Shown here: piece after piece, positions 36,567 through 44,444 of the stretch
Position numbering within the stretch: position 1 is the stretch's first letter
Layout of the letters: the number at the start of each line of letters is the position of its first letter
Source: Nitrobacter sp. NHB1
Lineage (GTDB): Bacteria; Pseudomonadota; Alphaproteobacteria; Rhizobiales; Xanthobacteraceae
Direction: 5' to 3'
DNA: 64,000 nucleotides
NCBI RefSeq assembly: GCF_036964665.1
Contig: NZ_JBAMDA010000001.1
Coordinates: 3,014,001 to 3,078,000 of the forward strand
Program-made: the position numbers and the translations under genes
Notes under the pieces: generated by a model
Databases searched by the model: none
The model's input: the letters and a program-made list of their open reading frames with translations, nothing else
Told to the model about the DNA's origin: nothing

Positions 36567-36993
36567 AGGGAGCCGTCCGTATCGATAATCCCGTAGGAAA
36601 AAGCAGAGGCCTTTATCGAGGCGATCCAGTCGTCGGTGCCAGGCAACGAAGTATCGATAGCCTTCCCCGTGGGGAGCCGGTTCCGTCAATCACAACATCA
36701 TGAACATCACAGGAGACCGACTCGGCTTATCCTCGAACAGGATCACGCCCGCTGTCCAGATCCGCCTGCGTGGAACTGGTATGCGTTGCCAAGGACGGTT
36801 TCGCAATGATGACGACGTCAAGACGGTTCATCACAGCACGCGCTCTGCCGGATAGCGGTCCGGACCCGGATGCATGGCTCGACCGCACGGATACTTGCTA
36901 AAGACACCAGACAAGCACATCTTTCCTAACGAGTTCATCCTTCCTCGATCTGCTCACATTCTGGCCACGCGATTTGCCGGCGGCGGAACTCCA
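36567..36993. promoter_or_regulatory. Divergent promoter region between the Mo enzyme and nsrR
   Basis: These 427 bases must carry the promoters of two divergent genes. The only symmetrical element seen is ATCCT-CGAAC-AGGAT at 36729-36743. I see no NsrR-type palindrome of the kind found before the TPR gene and ncgA. Confidence 0.35.
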
Positions 36994-37422
36994 ATGCGAT
37001 TGACAAGTTTTTTCGACTACACGCTTCGCTTGCTGATGTATGCGGCCACTCACAGTGATCGGTTGATCACGATCGAAGAGGCAGCGGGCGTCTACGGCAT
37101 CTCGCGTACCCATCTCATGAAAGTCGCAAATCAACTCACGCGCGCGGGCTATCTCAAAGCCGTGCGTGGCAGGTCGGGAGGGCTTGCGCTTGCCAAGCGG
37201 CCGAACCGGATCAAGCTCGGTGATGTTTTGTACGCGACCGAGCCGGATTTCGCGCTTGTGGAATGCTTTTCAGCGAACAACAACTGTCCGATCTCGTCGA
37301 GCTGTCGCCTGCGAGCACCATTGAGGGAAGCGCTGGCCGCGTTCACAGCGACGCTTGATCGTTATACCCTCGCCGATCTTATCCTCAGTCCGAAAGACTT
37401 CGGGATCCCGCCGGCCGCATGA
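36994..37422 (+). CDS. nsrR: Nitric-oxide-sensing Rrf2-family repressor NsrR
   Basis: NsrR senses nitric oxide through an iron-sulfur cluster and represses NO-detoxification and nirK genes. The 142-residue product has the Rrf2 helix-turn-helix (ITIEEAAGVYGISRTHLMKV, then VRGRSGGLALA) and three cysteines (Cys91, Cys98, Cys104 in ECFSANNNCPISSSC) in NsrR-like spacing, plus Asp8 in FFDYTLRLL, a cluster ligand in known NsrR proteins. The ATG at 36994 is the natural N-terminus; the frame opens earlier but adds an unlikely leader. Neighbouring ncgABC-nirK is the expected target. Confidence 0.88.
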   Translation: MRLTSFFDYTLRLLMYAATHSDRLITIEEAAGVYGISRTHLMKVANQLTRAGYLKAVRGRSGGLALAKRPNRIKLGDVLYATEPDFALVECFSANNNCPISSSCRLRAPLREALAAFTATLDRYTLADLILSPKDFGIPPAA

Positions 37423-37763
37423 TGAGCGCGCGATCCGGCGTTGCCGTAGCATATCGACAAACAATAACGGCATGACGGCTCGGTCGAGGCAGCGGCACTG
37501 AGCGATGTTTCCAGGTTTGAAGCCATGCTGAACGCCGTGCGGATCGCCGTGATCGTTATCGCGGTCTGATGCGGCTGCGCAAGGACGCTTTCGGTTGAAG
37601 CGTGAGAAGCGCCTTGCGTCCAAGTTGCCGGCCCCGACACTCCTGCACATGAATTTTGCTTTTCACCTATTTTGGGTCTGTACAAAACATACATTTAAAG
37701 TACATGTTTGATCCGCGTTGCACGAGAACTCGGAAAATTTGATTTATCAGCGGCGTCGGGGGC
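37423..37763. other. Gap between nsrR and the TPR gene
   Basis: No supported gene in these 341 bases. Their 3' end carries the NsrR-type palindrome at 37686-37708 and the promoter region of the TPR gene. No nsrR terminator was recognised. Confidence 0.4.
37686..37708. promoter_or_regulatory. NsrR-type operator before the TPR gene
   Basis: A 23-base imperfect palindrome with half-sites AACATACATTT and AAGTACATGTT around a central A; 8 of 11 positions are symmetrical. Layout (11-1-11) and the AT-rich centre follow the NsrR consensus. It lies 56 bases before the TPR start codon. It matches the site at 38715-38737 at 17 of 23 positions. Confidence 0.6.
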
Positions 37764-38414
37764 ATGACGGAAGCACTTATCAATCAAAAGCAGCCTTCAA
37801 GGGGCTGGTTAAGGCTGTACATCGTTTCCTCCGCCGCCGGAGTTGCGGTCGGTATAGCCGTTGCGGTTTGGTTCACGCATGTGTCGCCGCTCACCACGCA
37901 CCATGTCACCGTTCCGCTGAATAGCGCGGCCACTAAGGCGCCGGTGCCGCTCGAAGGCTTGTTCGATTTGCCGAAGTTGGTAGCTGCGCAGGATGCAAGC
38001 CGCCCCTGGGCGATCGTGGGGGGAGCGTTGCTGCAGGTGGGCCTTGCTCGTTTCAGTATTCCGATGCTTGAGCGGGCGATCGAGAGTAACCCGGACAATA
38101 GCGTGCTTCATGTCGCATTGGGGGAAGCGCTCACGCTGGCGGATAGCGGTCTGATTTCGGATCGCGCCAGGACGGAATTCGAATTTGCGCTCCGGGCCGA
38201 CCCCAACGATCTGGTCGCGCGATTCTATATGGGGAAATGGCTGCTGCAGAACGGCAAGCCAAAGCCGGCATTGGTCAAATTGGTGGGCTTGATGCGGACG
38301 GTGGGAAGCGACCAGACCTGGAATGACCGGCTATGGACGGTGATGCCGATAGCGGCGCAGGAGGTCGGCATGAACCAACTTGCGCTGCAAGCTCTCTGTG
38401 TCGCGGGGATGTAG
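37764..38414 (+). CDS. Membrane-anchored TPR protein of the nirK locus
   Basis: The 216-residue product has one N-terminal membrane segment (WLRLYIVSSAAGVAVGIAVA) and then a periplasmic helical-repeat domain: AIVGGALLQVGLARFSIPML, NPDNSVLHVALGEALTLA and DPNDLVARFYMGKWLLQNGK read as TPR units. This resembles CcmI/NrfG-type proteins that bring apocytochrome c to heme lyase, so help in maturing the ncgB/ncgC cytochromes is a reasonable guess. An NsrR-type operator lies 56 bases upstream. Sequence similarity to a known family was not established. Confidence 0.7.
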   Translation: MTEALINQKQPSRGWLRLYIVSSAAGVAVGIAVAVWFTHVSPLTTHHVTVPLNSAATKAPVPLEGLFDLPKLVAAQDASRPWAIVGGALLQVGLARFSIPMLERAIESNPDNSVLHVALGEALTLADSGLISDRARTEFEFALRADPNDLVARFYMGKWLLQNGKPKPALVKLVGLMRTVGSDQTWNDRLWTVMPIAAQEVGMNQLALQALCVAGM

Positions 38415-38743
38415 TCGTGGTGCATGGTGATGAGGGTTCATCGCTCAATTCCGGCGCAAATTGTTCGAGAAAACCCAGGCGCAATTGATGTCGTGATGGA
38501 TTTTTTTATCGTCAGCAATTTTGGTGTAAAAGATGTATTCTAGATATTGCTTTATAGCTCCAAAGATGGCACGAAGCGATTGTTATCAGCTTGCGGGTAG
38601 GGGCTTCCGCTTCATGATCATCAAGACCGTTCAGCACTTTCGGCGCCAGCACAATTGGACGCCTGACGGATAAGCAGGTCGCGTGCTTCGAATCGCGATA
38701 GCGGCTTATCATAAAACATCAATCTGAAATGCATGTTATTCCC
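38415..38743. other. Gap upstream of ncgA
   Basis: No supported gene in these 329 bases. Their end carries the NsrR-type palindrome at 38715-38737 and must contain the ncgABC-nirK promoter. Confidence 0.4.
38715..38737. promoter_or_regulatory. NsrR-type operator before ncgABC-nirK
   Basis: Half-sites AACATCAATCT and AAATGCATGTT around a central G, 8 of 11 positions symmetrical, in the same 23-base frame as the site at 37686. It ends six bases before the preferred ncgA start, so bound repressor would block transcription start or translation initiation. Confidence 0.6.
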
Positions 38744-39805
38744 ATGATCCTGCAACGCTGTGCGCTGCGCGCACCTCTCTTCGCCTCCATCTTCGCCGCA
38801 AGTGCCGCATTATGCGTCGCCAGTCCGCCCACGGCATCCGCGGAGACCCGTCACTTCTCGATGACTATCGACGATACGATTCTCAAGCTGGTCGACAAGC
38901 GGACCTTCCACACCTTCTCCTTTAACGGTCAGACACCTGGTCCGCTGATCCATGTGAAGGAGGGCGATGACGTCGAGGTCGAGGTCGAAAACGACACGAC
39001 GCTGCCGCACACGATTCATTGGCACGGCATGTTTCAACGCGGCACCTGGAAAAACGACGGCGTCCCCGACGTCACGCAGCCGGCGATCCCGCCCGGCGAG
39101 ACCTTCACCTATCGCTTCAAGGCCGAGCCGTCCGGTACCATGTGGTACCACTGTCACGTCAACGTCAACGAGCATGTCGCGATGCGCGGCATGTGGGGTC
39201 CGTTGATCGTCGATCCGAAAGATCCGCCGCCGATCGAAAAGGAAGTTACAAAAGATTACATCCTGATGTTCTCCAGTTGGGCTTCTGCCTGGGCCAAGAA
39301 ACCCGGCTACGGCGGTATTCCCGGTGACGTGCCGGATTTCTTCACCATCAACGGCAAGGCTTTTCCCGACACCCAGCCATTGCGGATCAAGAAGGGCGAT
39401 GTCGTCCGCATCCGCCTGATCGGCGCCGGTGACGAAATGCATTCCATCCACATCCACGGTCATGACTTCGAGGTCTATGCCAAGGATGGTCGGCCGCTCG
39501 CCAATCCTTACCTCGCCGACACAATCCTGTTCGGGCCGGGTGAGCGCTACGACCTGATTCTGCGCGCCGACAATCCCGGCATCTGGATGGTGCATGATCA
39601 CATCGACAAGCACACGGTGAATGGCACTTCGCCGATGGGCGGCATGATGACCACCATCGAATACGAGGAAATCCCGGTGAAGGACCAGGCTTTCTATAAA
39701 TGGAAAAACAAAAAGTTCGTACCTGATTTTTACTACGAGGAGTCGATGAAAAAACCGCTCGGCATGTACGAAAGCCCTGCCCTTAAAGGCGTTCCCGCGC
39801 CCTAA
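38744..39805 (+). CDS. ncgA: Two-domain multicopper oxidase NcgA
   Basis: In Nitrosomonas and Nitrobacter the ncgABC genes precede nirK and support nitrite tolerance. The 353-residue product has a signal peptide (ending TASA), domain 1 with HWHGMF and the WYHCHVNVNEHVAMRGM set (type 1 copper Cys-His-Met plus trinuclear histidines), and domain 2 with HSIHIHGHDF and HDHIDKH lacking a Cys. This is the type C two-domain arrangement of the Nitrosomonas blue copper oxidase. The ATG at 38744 is preferred because the operator at 38715-38737 overlaps the ATG at 38729; neither has a good ribosome binding site. Confidence 0.88.
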   Translation: MILQRCALRAPLFASIFAASAALCVASPPTASAETRHFSMTIDDTILKLVDKRTFHTFSFNGQTPGPLIHVKEGDDVEVEVENDTTLPHTIHWHGMFQRGTWKNDGVPDVTQPAIPPGETFTYRFKAEPSGTMWYHCHVNVNEHVAMRGMWGPLIVDPKDPPPIEKEVTKDYILMFSSWASAWAKKPGYGGIPGDVPDFFTINGKAFPDTQPLRIKKGDVVRIRLIGAGDEMHSIHIHGHDFEVYAKDGRPLANPYLADTILFGPGERYDLILRADNPGIWMVHDHIDKHTVNGTSPMGGMMTTIEYEEIPVKDQAFYKWKNKKFVPDFYYEESMKKPLGMYESPALKGVPAP

Positions 39806-39827
39806 TGCCATCGAAAGGAGAGTCGAT

Positions 39828-40505
39828 ATGAAAGGGCTTTTAGTCGCCGTCGCGGGCTTGACCGCGGCATTCCTGAGCTGCGCAAGCGCTGCCGACAAAC
39901 TGGATCCGAATTGTGGCGGTTGCCACGCGCTGGTCAAGCCGACCGACACGTCGCTGGATCGGCTGCTGACCCGCAAGGGTCCCGATCTCTGGTATGCGGG
40001 CAGCAAGTTCAACAAGGATTGGCTGGTTTCCTGGTTGCAGGATCCCAAACCCATACGTCCCGCCGGCTATCCGTATTTCAAGCACATCAAGAAGGGCGAC
40101 AAGCATGATGAGGTTGACCCCTCCACGATGCCGCCGCACCCGAAGCTGAAGAAAGCGGATGCCGAAGCGGCCGCGGCGGCGTTGATGGCTTTGAAAGCGC
40201 CCGCCGATCTCGTTCCGGCAGGCGCCTTCAAGGGCGATATGAAGGGTGCGCGCATGGGTTCGCTCGCGTTCGTCAAGTTTCGCGGCTGTGTCGCGTGCCA
40301 TCAAGGCGATAAAGGCGAAGGCGGCCTTTCCGGACCGAGATTGACCGATGCAGGAGTGCGGCTGCAGCCGGATTTCATCGCTGCCTACACGGCCGATCCG
40401 CAGCGTTTCGATCCGCATATCTGGATGCCGACATCGAACTTGAAGGATAAGGACATCCAGCGACTGACCGCGTTTCTGGTGCAACTGGGTCAAGGAGGCA
40501 AGTGA
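39828..40505 (+). CDS. ncgB: Diheme cytochrome c NcgB
   Basis: A 225-residue periplasmic cytochrome with signal peptide ending around Ala22 and two CxxCH heme motifs: CGGCH (Cys29-His33) and CVACH in the second half. Each is embedded in a cytochrome c domain; the second has a later M in HIWMPTSN, the likely axial ligand. AAAGGAG precedes the ATG. It lies 22 bases after ncgA and overlaps ncgC, so it is co-transcribed. Presumed electron carrier to NcgA or NirK. Confidence 0.88.
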   Translation: MKGLLVAVAGLTAAFLSCASAADKLDPNCGGCHALVKPTDTSLDRLLTRKGPDLWYAGSKFNKDWLVSWLQDPKPIRPAGYPYFKHIKKGDKHDEVDPSTMPPHPKLKKADAEAAAAALMALKAPADLVPAGAFKGDMKGARMGSLAFVKFRGCVACHQGDKGEGGLSGPRLTDAGVRLQPDFIAAYTADPQRFDPHIWMPTSNLKDKDIQRLTAFLVQLGQGGK

Positions 40506-40861
40506 TGAAAGCGCAAATGGTGGCGGCTATGGCCGGCCTGGTCGTGTTGCTCGCGTCATCGACAAGCCATGCCGACCAGTCGATCGAGCAGGTTTACGGT
40601 GTCTATTGCGTGCAGTGTCACGGCCTCAAGCGCAACGGCACCGGCATCAACGTGCCCGCGCTTTCGGTGAAGCCGCGCGATCACACCGATGCCAAGAGTA
40701 TGGGCGACACCTCCGATGACGAACTGGTCAAAGCCATCACAGAAGGGGGACTCGCCGTCAACAAGTCGGTGTTGATGCCGACCTGGGGTCACGTCCTGTC
40801 GAAAGACCAGATCAACGGTCTGGCCAAGTATCTGAGGCAGGTCTGCAAATGCGGGAAATGA
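40505..40861 (+). CDS. ncgC: Monoheme cytochrome c NcgC
   Basis: A 118-residue exported cytochrome with signal peptide (about residues 1-23), one heme motif CVQCH (Cys35-His39) and Met in LMPTWGHVLS as likely sixth ligand. The ATG at 40505 overlaps the ncgB stop (TGATG) and has GGAGG six bases upstream. Probably donates electrons to NirK or NcgA. Its last codons overlap an alternative, less likely start frame of nirK. Confidence 0.87.
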   Translation: MKAQMVAAMAGLVVLLASSTSHADQSIEQVYGVYCVQCHGLKRNGTGINVPALSVKPRDHTDAKSMGDTSDDELVKAITEGGLAVNKSVLMPTWGHVLSKDQINGLAKYLRQVCKCGK

Positions 40862-40926
40862 ATTCAACAAGAACGTCATACCAAATCATGAAGCGGAGAG
40901 CGATTGTGAAGGGGAGATCGATTTCA

Positions 40927-41877
40927 ATGACGACTGCAGGCTTGAAGAAGAGCGCCATAACGGGGGGCATCGCGACCGCTCTCATTCTGGCCGGCGCCGC
41001 GATCACCGCGGCCCAGGCCAAGACCGTCAAGGTCGAACTGACGGCCAAAGAGGTCACTGTGCCGGTCGATAACGAGGGCCACACAATGGCGGCCTGGACC
41101 TTCAACGGCCAGGTTCCCGGCCCGCTGATCCGGGCGACCGAGGGCGACACCATCGAATTCACCTTGAAGAACGATGCCGCCAACAAGAAATCGCATTCGA
41201 TCGACATGCATTCCGCGCGTGCCGATGTTCTAACGGAGTTTGCGCCGATCAAGCCCGGCGAGACCAAGACCTTCTCGTACGTTCCCGAGCACGCCGGCGT
41301 GTTCTTCTATCACTGCGGTTCCGATCCGATGATCCAGCACATTGCCCGCGGTATGATCGGGGCTGTGATCATTGATCCGAAGGATCCCAAAGCGATGCCC
41401 AAGGCCGATCGCGAATATGTCCTGATCGAACATCAGATCTTCGAGAATCCCGAAGACGTCGATAGCATGATGGCGAACAAGTGGAAGCGCGATGCTTTCA
41501 ACGCCGTTCCGTTCCAGTATGACCCCGTGCATGACGAACACGCCACGCAGACTCTTGAGGCCAAGCCTGGTGAGCGCGTGCGCATCTATATGGTCAATGC
41601 CGGTCCCAACGAGTTTTCCGGATTCCATCCGATCGCTGGCATCTGGGACAGGGTCTATCCTTCGGGCAACCCGAAGAACGTGATGGTGGGGATGCAGAAT
41701 TACACCCTGGCGCCGGGCGACGCCGCGACGTTCGATCTCATCTCGCCGAAGGAAGGCGCCTATGCGTTGGTGAACCATTCCATGCGCGCAGCACTTTCCG
41801 GTGCGATCGCGATCATTATGTTTAGCGACAAAGCCGATCCCTCGATGGGGCATGGGGACAAGATTCTGGTGCGCTGA
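40927..41877 (+). CDS. nirK: Copper nitrite reductase NirK
   Basis: NirK reduces nitrite to nitric oxide in the periplasm. The 316-residue product has a signal peptide ending AQA (residue 31). Ligands appear in the right order: type 1 copper His90, Cys130, His138, Met143; type 2 copper His95, His129, His284; catalytic Asp93 and His234. The Cys-to-His spacing is one shorter than in Alcaligenes NirK. The ATG at 40927 is chosen for the GGGGAGA nine bases upstream; ATG at 40849 or 40888 would put a basic extension before the signal. Last gene of ncgABC-nirK, 65 bases after ncgC. Confidence 0.9.
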   Translation: MTTAGLKKSAITGGIATALILAGAAITAAQAKTVKVELTAKEVTVPVDNEGHTMAAWTFNGQVPGPLIRATEGDTIEFTLKNDAANKKSHSIDMHSARADVLTEFAPIKPGETKTFSYVPEHAGVFFYHCGSDPMIQHIARGMIGAVIIDPKDPKAMPKADREYVLIEHQIFENPEDVDSMMANKWKRDAFNAVPFQYDPVHDEHATQTLEAKPGERVRIYMVNAGPNEFSGFHPIAGIWDRVYPSGNPKNVMVGMQNYTLAPGDAATFDLISPKEGAYALVNHSMRAALSGAIAIIMFSDKADPSMGHGDKILVR

Positions 41878-41888
41878 CGCCAGGCTTG

Positions 41889-41915
41889 ACGTGGAGCGTC
41901 GCCGGCGCTCCACGT
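41889..41915 (+). terminator. Hairpin after nirK
   Basis: ACGTGGAGCG, seven bases, CGCTCCACGT: a perfect ten-base stem 11 bases past the nirK stop. It lacks a T-run, so it may act as an RNA 3' stabiliser or a factor-dependent end. Confidence 0.6.
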
Positions 41916-41921
41916 GAAAAT

Positions 41922-42030
41922 CTAGAGCCTTTTCGCTTCTGATGGAATCAGAAGCGGGGTTCTATGATTTTGATTTGACGTGTTTTCTTGACACGAGCCG
42001 GTATCCACTTCGCTCGAAAACGCTCTAAAA
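41922..42030. repeat. Dispersed palindromic repeat
   Basis: Contains CGCTTCTGATGGAATCAGAAGCG-type inverted repeats, ATGATTTTGATTTGACGTG and a GGTATCCACTTCGCTCGAAA segment. It is the reverse complement of most of the repeat at 48671-48796. Confidence 0.8.
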
Positions 42031-42100
42031 TGAAGTGGTCAAGATCGCCTCGCTGATGTCGTGGCCCTGCAGGCAGGGCAGCCTGCATTGCGGGCGGCAG

Positions 42101-43012
42101 TCAAGCGTTGGGATTCATCAGCCGCTGATGATCGGTGCTGTGCTGCGCCAGCAGGTCGATGAACATTCGCACTTTCGCGGACAGGTGATGGCGGTGCGGA
42201 TAGACCACGTTCATGGCGAATTCGACCGGCGTGTAGTCCGGCAGCAGCGGCACCAGGCGCCCCGAGGCGAGATCGTCCGTGACCAGGAATCCCGCCGCCA
42301 GAAATACACCGACGCCACGCAAGGCTGCGGCGCGAAGCGTTTCGCCGCTGTTCGTGATCAGGTTTCCGGTGACCCGGACCGAGACCGTCTTGCCGGCGGT
42401 GTCGGTGAAGCGCCAGTCGTTTTCGTAAGGGTAGAGCGCGTGGCGGAGGCAGTTGTGCCCGGCGAGATCGGAAAGTTGCAGCAACGGTCCGTGTTGCTCC
42501 AGATAGTCCGGCGAGCAGCAGAGCACGTGCCGCCAGGTCGCGAGGCTGCGTACGATCAGGCTGGAGTCCGGCGGCGGAGTCAGGCGGATTGAAAGATCGA
42601 AGCCTTCGGCGATGACGTCAACGGCGTGTTCGGCGATCGTCAGATTGGCCGTCACATCCGGATACGATTTCAGATAATCCGCAAGGATGGGCGCGACGAA
42701 CTGCACGATATGAGTGGCGCAATGGATGCGGAGTGTGCCCCGCGGCTTCGTCTGCAAAGCGCCTGCGATATCGTCGGCCTGTTCGATGTCGGCGAGAATC
42801 TGCACGCAGCGCTCGTAATAGGTTTTCCCAACCTCGGTCAGGCTGACCTTGCGCGTGGTGCGGTTGAAGAGCCGGACGTCTAGACGGTCTTCGAGCGCCT
42901 GAATGTGGTTGCTGACCATGGTCGTCGACATGTTCAGTCGCCGTCCGGCGGCAGAAAAACCTCCGGTTTCCACCACCTGTACGAATGCGGTCAGTCCGGT
43001 CAGCCGGTCCAC
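42101..43012 (-). CDS. LysR-family transcriptional regulator
   Basis: A 303-residue regulator divergent from an EmrA-like gene. N-terminal winged helix-turn-helix: MDRLTGLTAFVQVVETGGFS, then AGRRLNMSTTMVSNHIQALE; the effector domain follows (GTLRIHCATHIVQFVAPIL onwards) with the usual length. It belongs to the AaeR/DmlR-like subgroup by its start. It probably controls the exporter operon 150 bases away, where GATTATC/GACAATC half-sites are repeated. The effector is unknown. Confidence 0.9.
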   Translation of the reverse strand: MDRLTGLTAFVQVVETGGFSAAGRRLNMSTTMVSNHIQALEDRLDVRLFNRTTRKVSLTEVGKTYYERCVQILADIEQADDIAGALQTKPRGTLRIHCATHIVQFVAPILADYLKSYPDVTANLTIAEHAVDVIAEGFDLSIRLTPPPDSSLIVRSLATWRHVLCCSPDYLEQHGPLLQLSDLAGHNCLRHALYPYENDWRFTDTAGKTVSVRVTGNLITNSGETLRAAALRGVGVFLAAGFLVTDDLASGRLVPLLPDYTPVEFAMNVVYPHRHHLSAKVRMFIDLLAQHSTDHQRLMNPNA

Positions 43013-43022
43013 CTGAACCTCC

Positions 43023-43071
43023 GATTATCCCGCTTTGGTGGACAATCATTTCCTTTCTTGGCGGATTATCC
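43023..43071. promoter_or_regulatory. Operator-like half-sites between lysR and emrA
   Basis: GATTATCC (43023-43030), GGACAATC (43040-43047) and GATTATCC (43064-43071). The last two form an inverted repeat whose arms start 24 bases apart. The same pair with the same spacing recurs before emrB (44365-44396), so this is likely the LysR binding site. Confidence 0.55.
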
Positions 43072-43162
43072 AAGGCGCATCTGAGGTGCATCTTCCGGGG
43101 CATCGCGATGGCGAGGGTTCGGTGATCGAACGGCCATCGCTTAAGGCTCAGGAGATTGACCG

Positions 43163-44320
43163 ATGACCGCCACCTCGTATGTTGCTGATTTACCGGTAAA
43201 AACCACGTTCCGGCCATCCCGGCAGGCGATCAAGCGGGCCGCCCTGGCCGTTGTCGCCGCCGTTGGGGTCACCGGTGCTGTTCATTTCGGGTACGATTAC
43301 TGGACCGTCGGGCGCTATCTCGAATCCACCGATGACGCCTATGTCAAAGCCGACTCGACGATCATCGCGCCGAAAGTGTCGGGCTATATCGCCGGGGTGC
43401 TGGTCAGCGACAATCAGCCGGTGAAGGCCGGGCAGGTTCTCGCCCGGATCGACGACCGCGATTTCAGGACCGCGCTGGACCAGGCCCATGCCGACGTCGT
43501 AGCCGCGGAGGCGGCGGTTGAGAACCTCGATGCCCAGATCGCGCTTCAGCAGCCGGTGATCGCGCAGCAAATGGCCGATGTCGCCGCAGCGGAAGCGGGT
43601 TTGAAATTCGCGAGCGAAGAGCAGGCACGTTATGACGGCCTGATGAAAACCGGCTCGGGCACCGTTCAGCGGGCCCAGCAGACCGATGCAGCGTTTCGTG
43701 AAAAGACCGCTCAACTGCAACATGGTCGATCCGCGCTGCTGGCGGCGCAGAAGAAAGTTGATGTGCTCACGACCGAACGCAGCAAGGCCGTGGCGCAGGT
43801 TGATCGCGCCCATGCGGTCGAGCGGCAGATGGCGCTCAACCTGTCCTATACGACCGTCACCGCGCCGGTCGACGGCACGGTCGGCGCGCGCACCCTGCGG
43901 GTCGGACAATACGTGACGGCGGGCACGCAGTTGATGGCGGTGGTGCCGCTCGATGCGGTCTATGTCGTGGCCAATTTCAAGGAGACGCAACTGACGAATG
44001 TCCGTGAGGGGCAGCCGGTCAACGTGCGCATCGACAGCTTCCATGGCGTCCGCCTGAAGGGGCATGTCGACAGCCTGTCGCCGGCCAGCGGCCTCGAATT
44101 CGCACTGCTGCCGCCCGACAACGCGACCGGCAACTTCACCAAGATCGTGCAGCGCGTGCCGGTGAAGATCGTGCTCGACGACCATCACCTCGCCGGGCTG
44201 CTGCGTCCGGGCATGTCGGCGGAACCGACGGTGAATACGAAGGAGGCAGCCGTCGCGGCGCGCGATCTGAACCGTGCAGCCAAACGCCTTGCCGCGAATC
44301 CGGAGCAGCCGGGATCCTGA
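43163..44320 (+). CDS. EmrA/HlyD-family exporter adaptor
   Basis: The membrane fusion protein of a tripartite MFS drug exporter. The 385-residue product has one N-terminal membrane segment (AALAVVAAVGVTGAVHFGYDY), a split lipoyl domain (STDDAYVKADSTIIAPKVSG and TTVTAPVDGTVGARTLRVGQ) with a long coiled-coil hairpin between them, and a C-terminal barrel (VYVVANFKETQLTNVREGQP). This matches EmrA (about 390 residues). It precedes the EmrB-like gene, with an operator-like motif in the gap. Confidence 0.9.
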   Translation: MTATSYVADLPVKTTFRPSRQAIKRAALAVVAAVGVTGAVHFGYDYWTVGRYLESTDDAYVKADSTIIAPKVSGYIAGVLVSDNQPVKAGQVLARIDDRDFRTALDQAHADVVAAEAAVENLDAQIALQQPVIAQQMADVAAAEAGLKFASEEQARYDGLMKTGSGTVQRAQQTDAAFREKTAQLQHGRSALLAAQKKVDVLTTERSKAVAQVDRAHAVERQMALNLSYTTVTAPVDGTVGARTLRVGQYVTAGTQLMAVVPLDAVYVVANFKETQLTNVREGQPVNVRIDSFHGVRLKGHVDSLSPASGLEFALLPPDNATGNFTKIVQRVPVKIVLDDHHLAGLLRPGMSAEPTVNTKEAAVAARDLNRAAKRLAANPEQPGS

Positions 44321-44364
44321 GCCCCCGGATGCTCCCGTCCAGCGGGGCTTTATCCAGCCTCGCT

Positions 44365-44396
44365 GGACAATCCTTTCGCATTTCCCCGGATTATCG
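44365..44396. promoter_or_regulatory. Second operator-like motif, before emrB
   Basis: GGACAATC (44365-44372) and GATTATCG (44389-44396), arms 24 bases apart as at 43040/43064. Just before it GTCCAGC (44337-44343) and GCTGGAC (44362-44368) form an inverted repeat. Suggests that emrB also has its own LysR-controlled promoter. Confidence 0.5.
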
Positions 44397-44444
44397 ATCT
44401 TCCCGTTCCAATGCATTCTGCTCCCGTCAGCAGGAGAGAGCGCT

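Noticed and set aside
40849-40926. Upstream nirK start overlapping ncgC
   Set aside because: It adds 26 basic residues before a perfect signal peptide, and GGGGAGA precedes the ATG at 40927.
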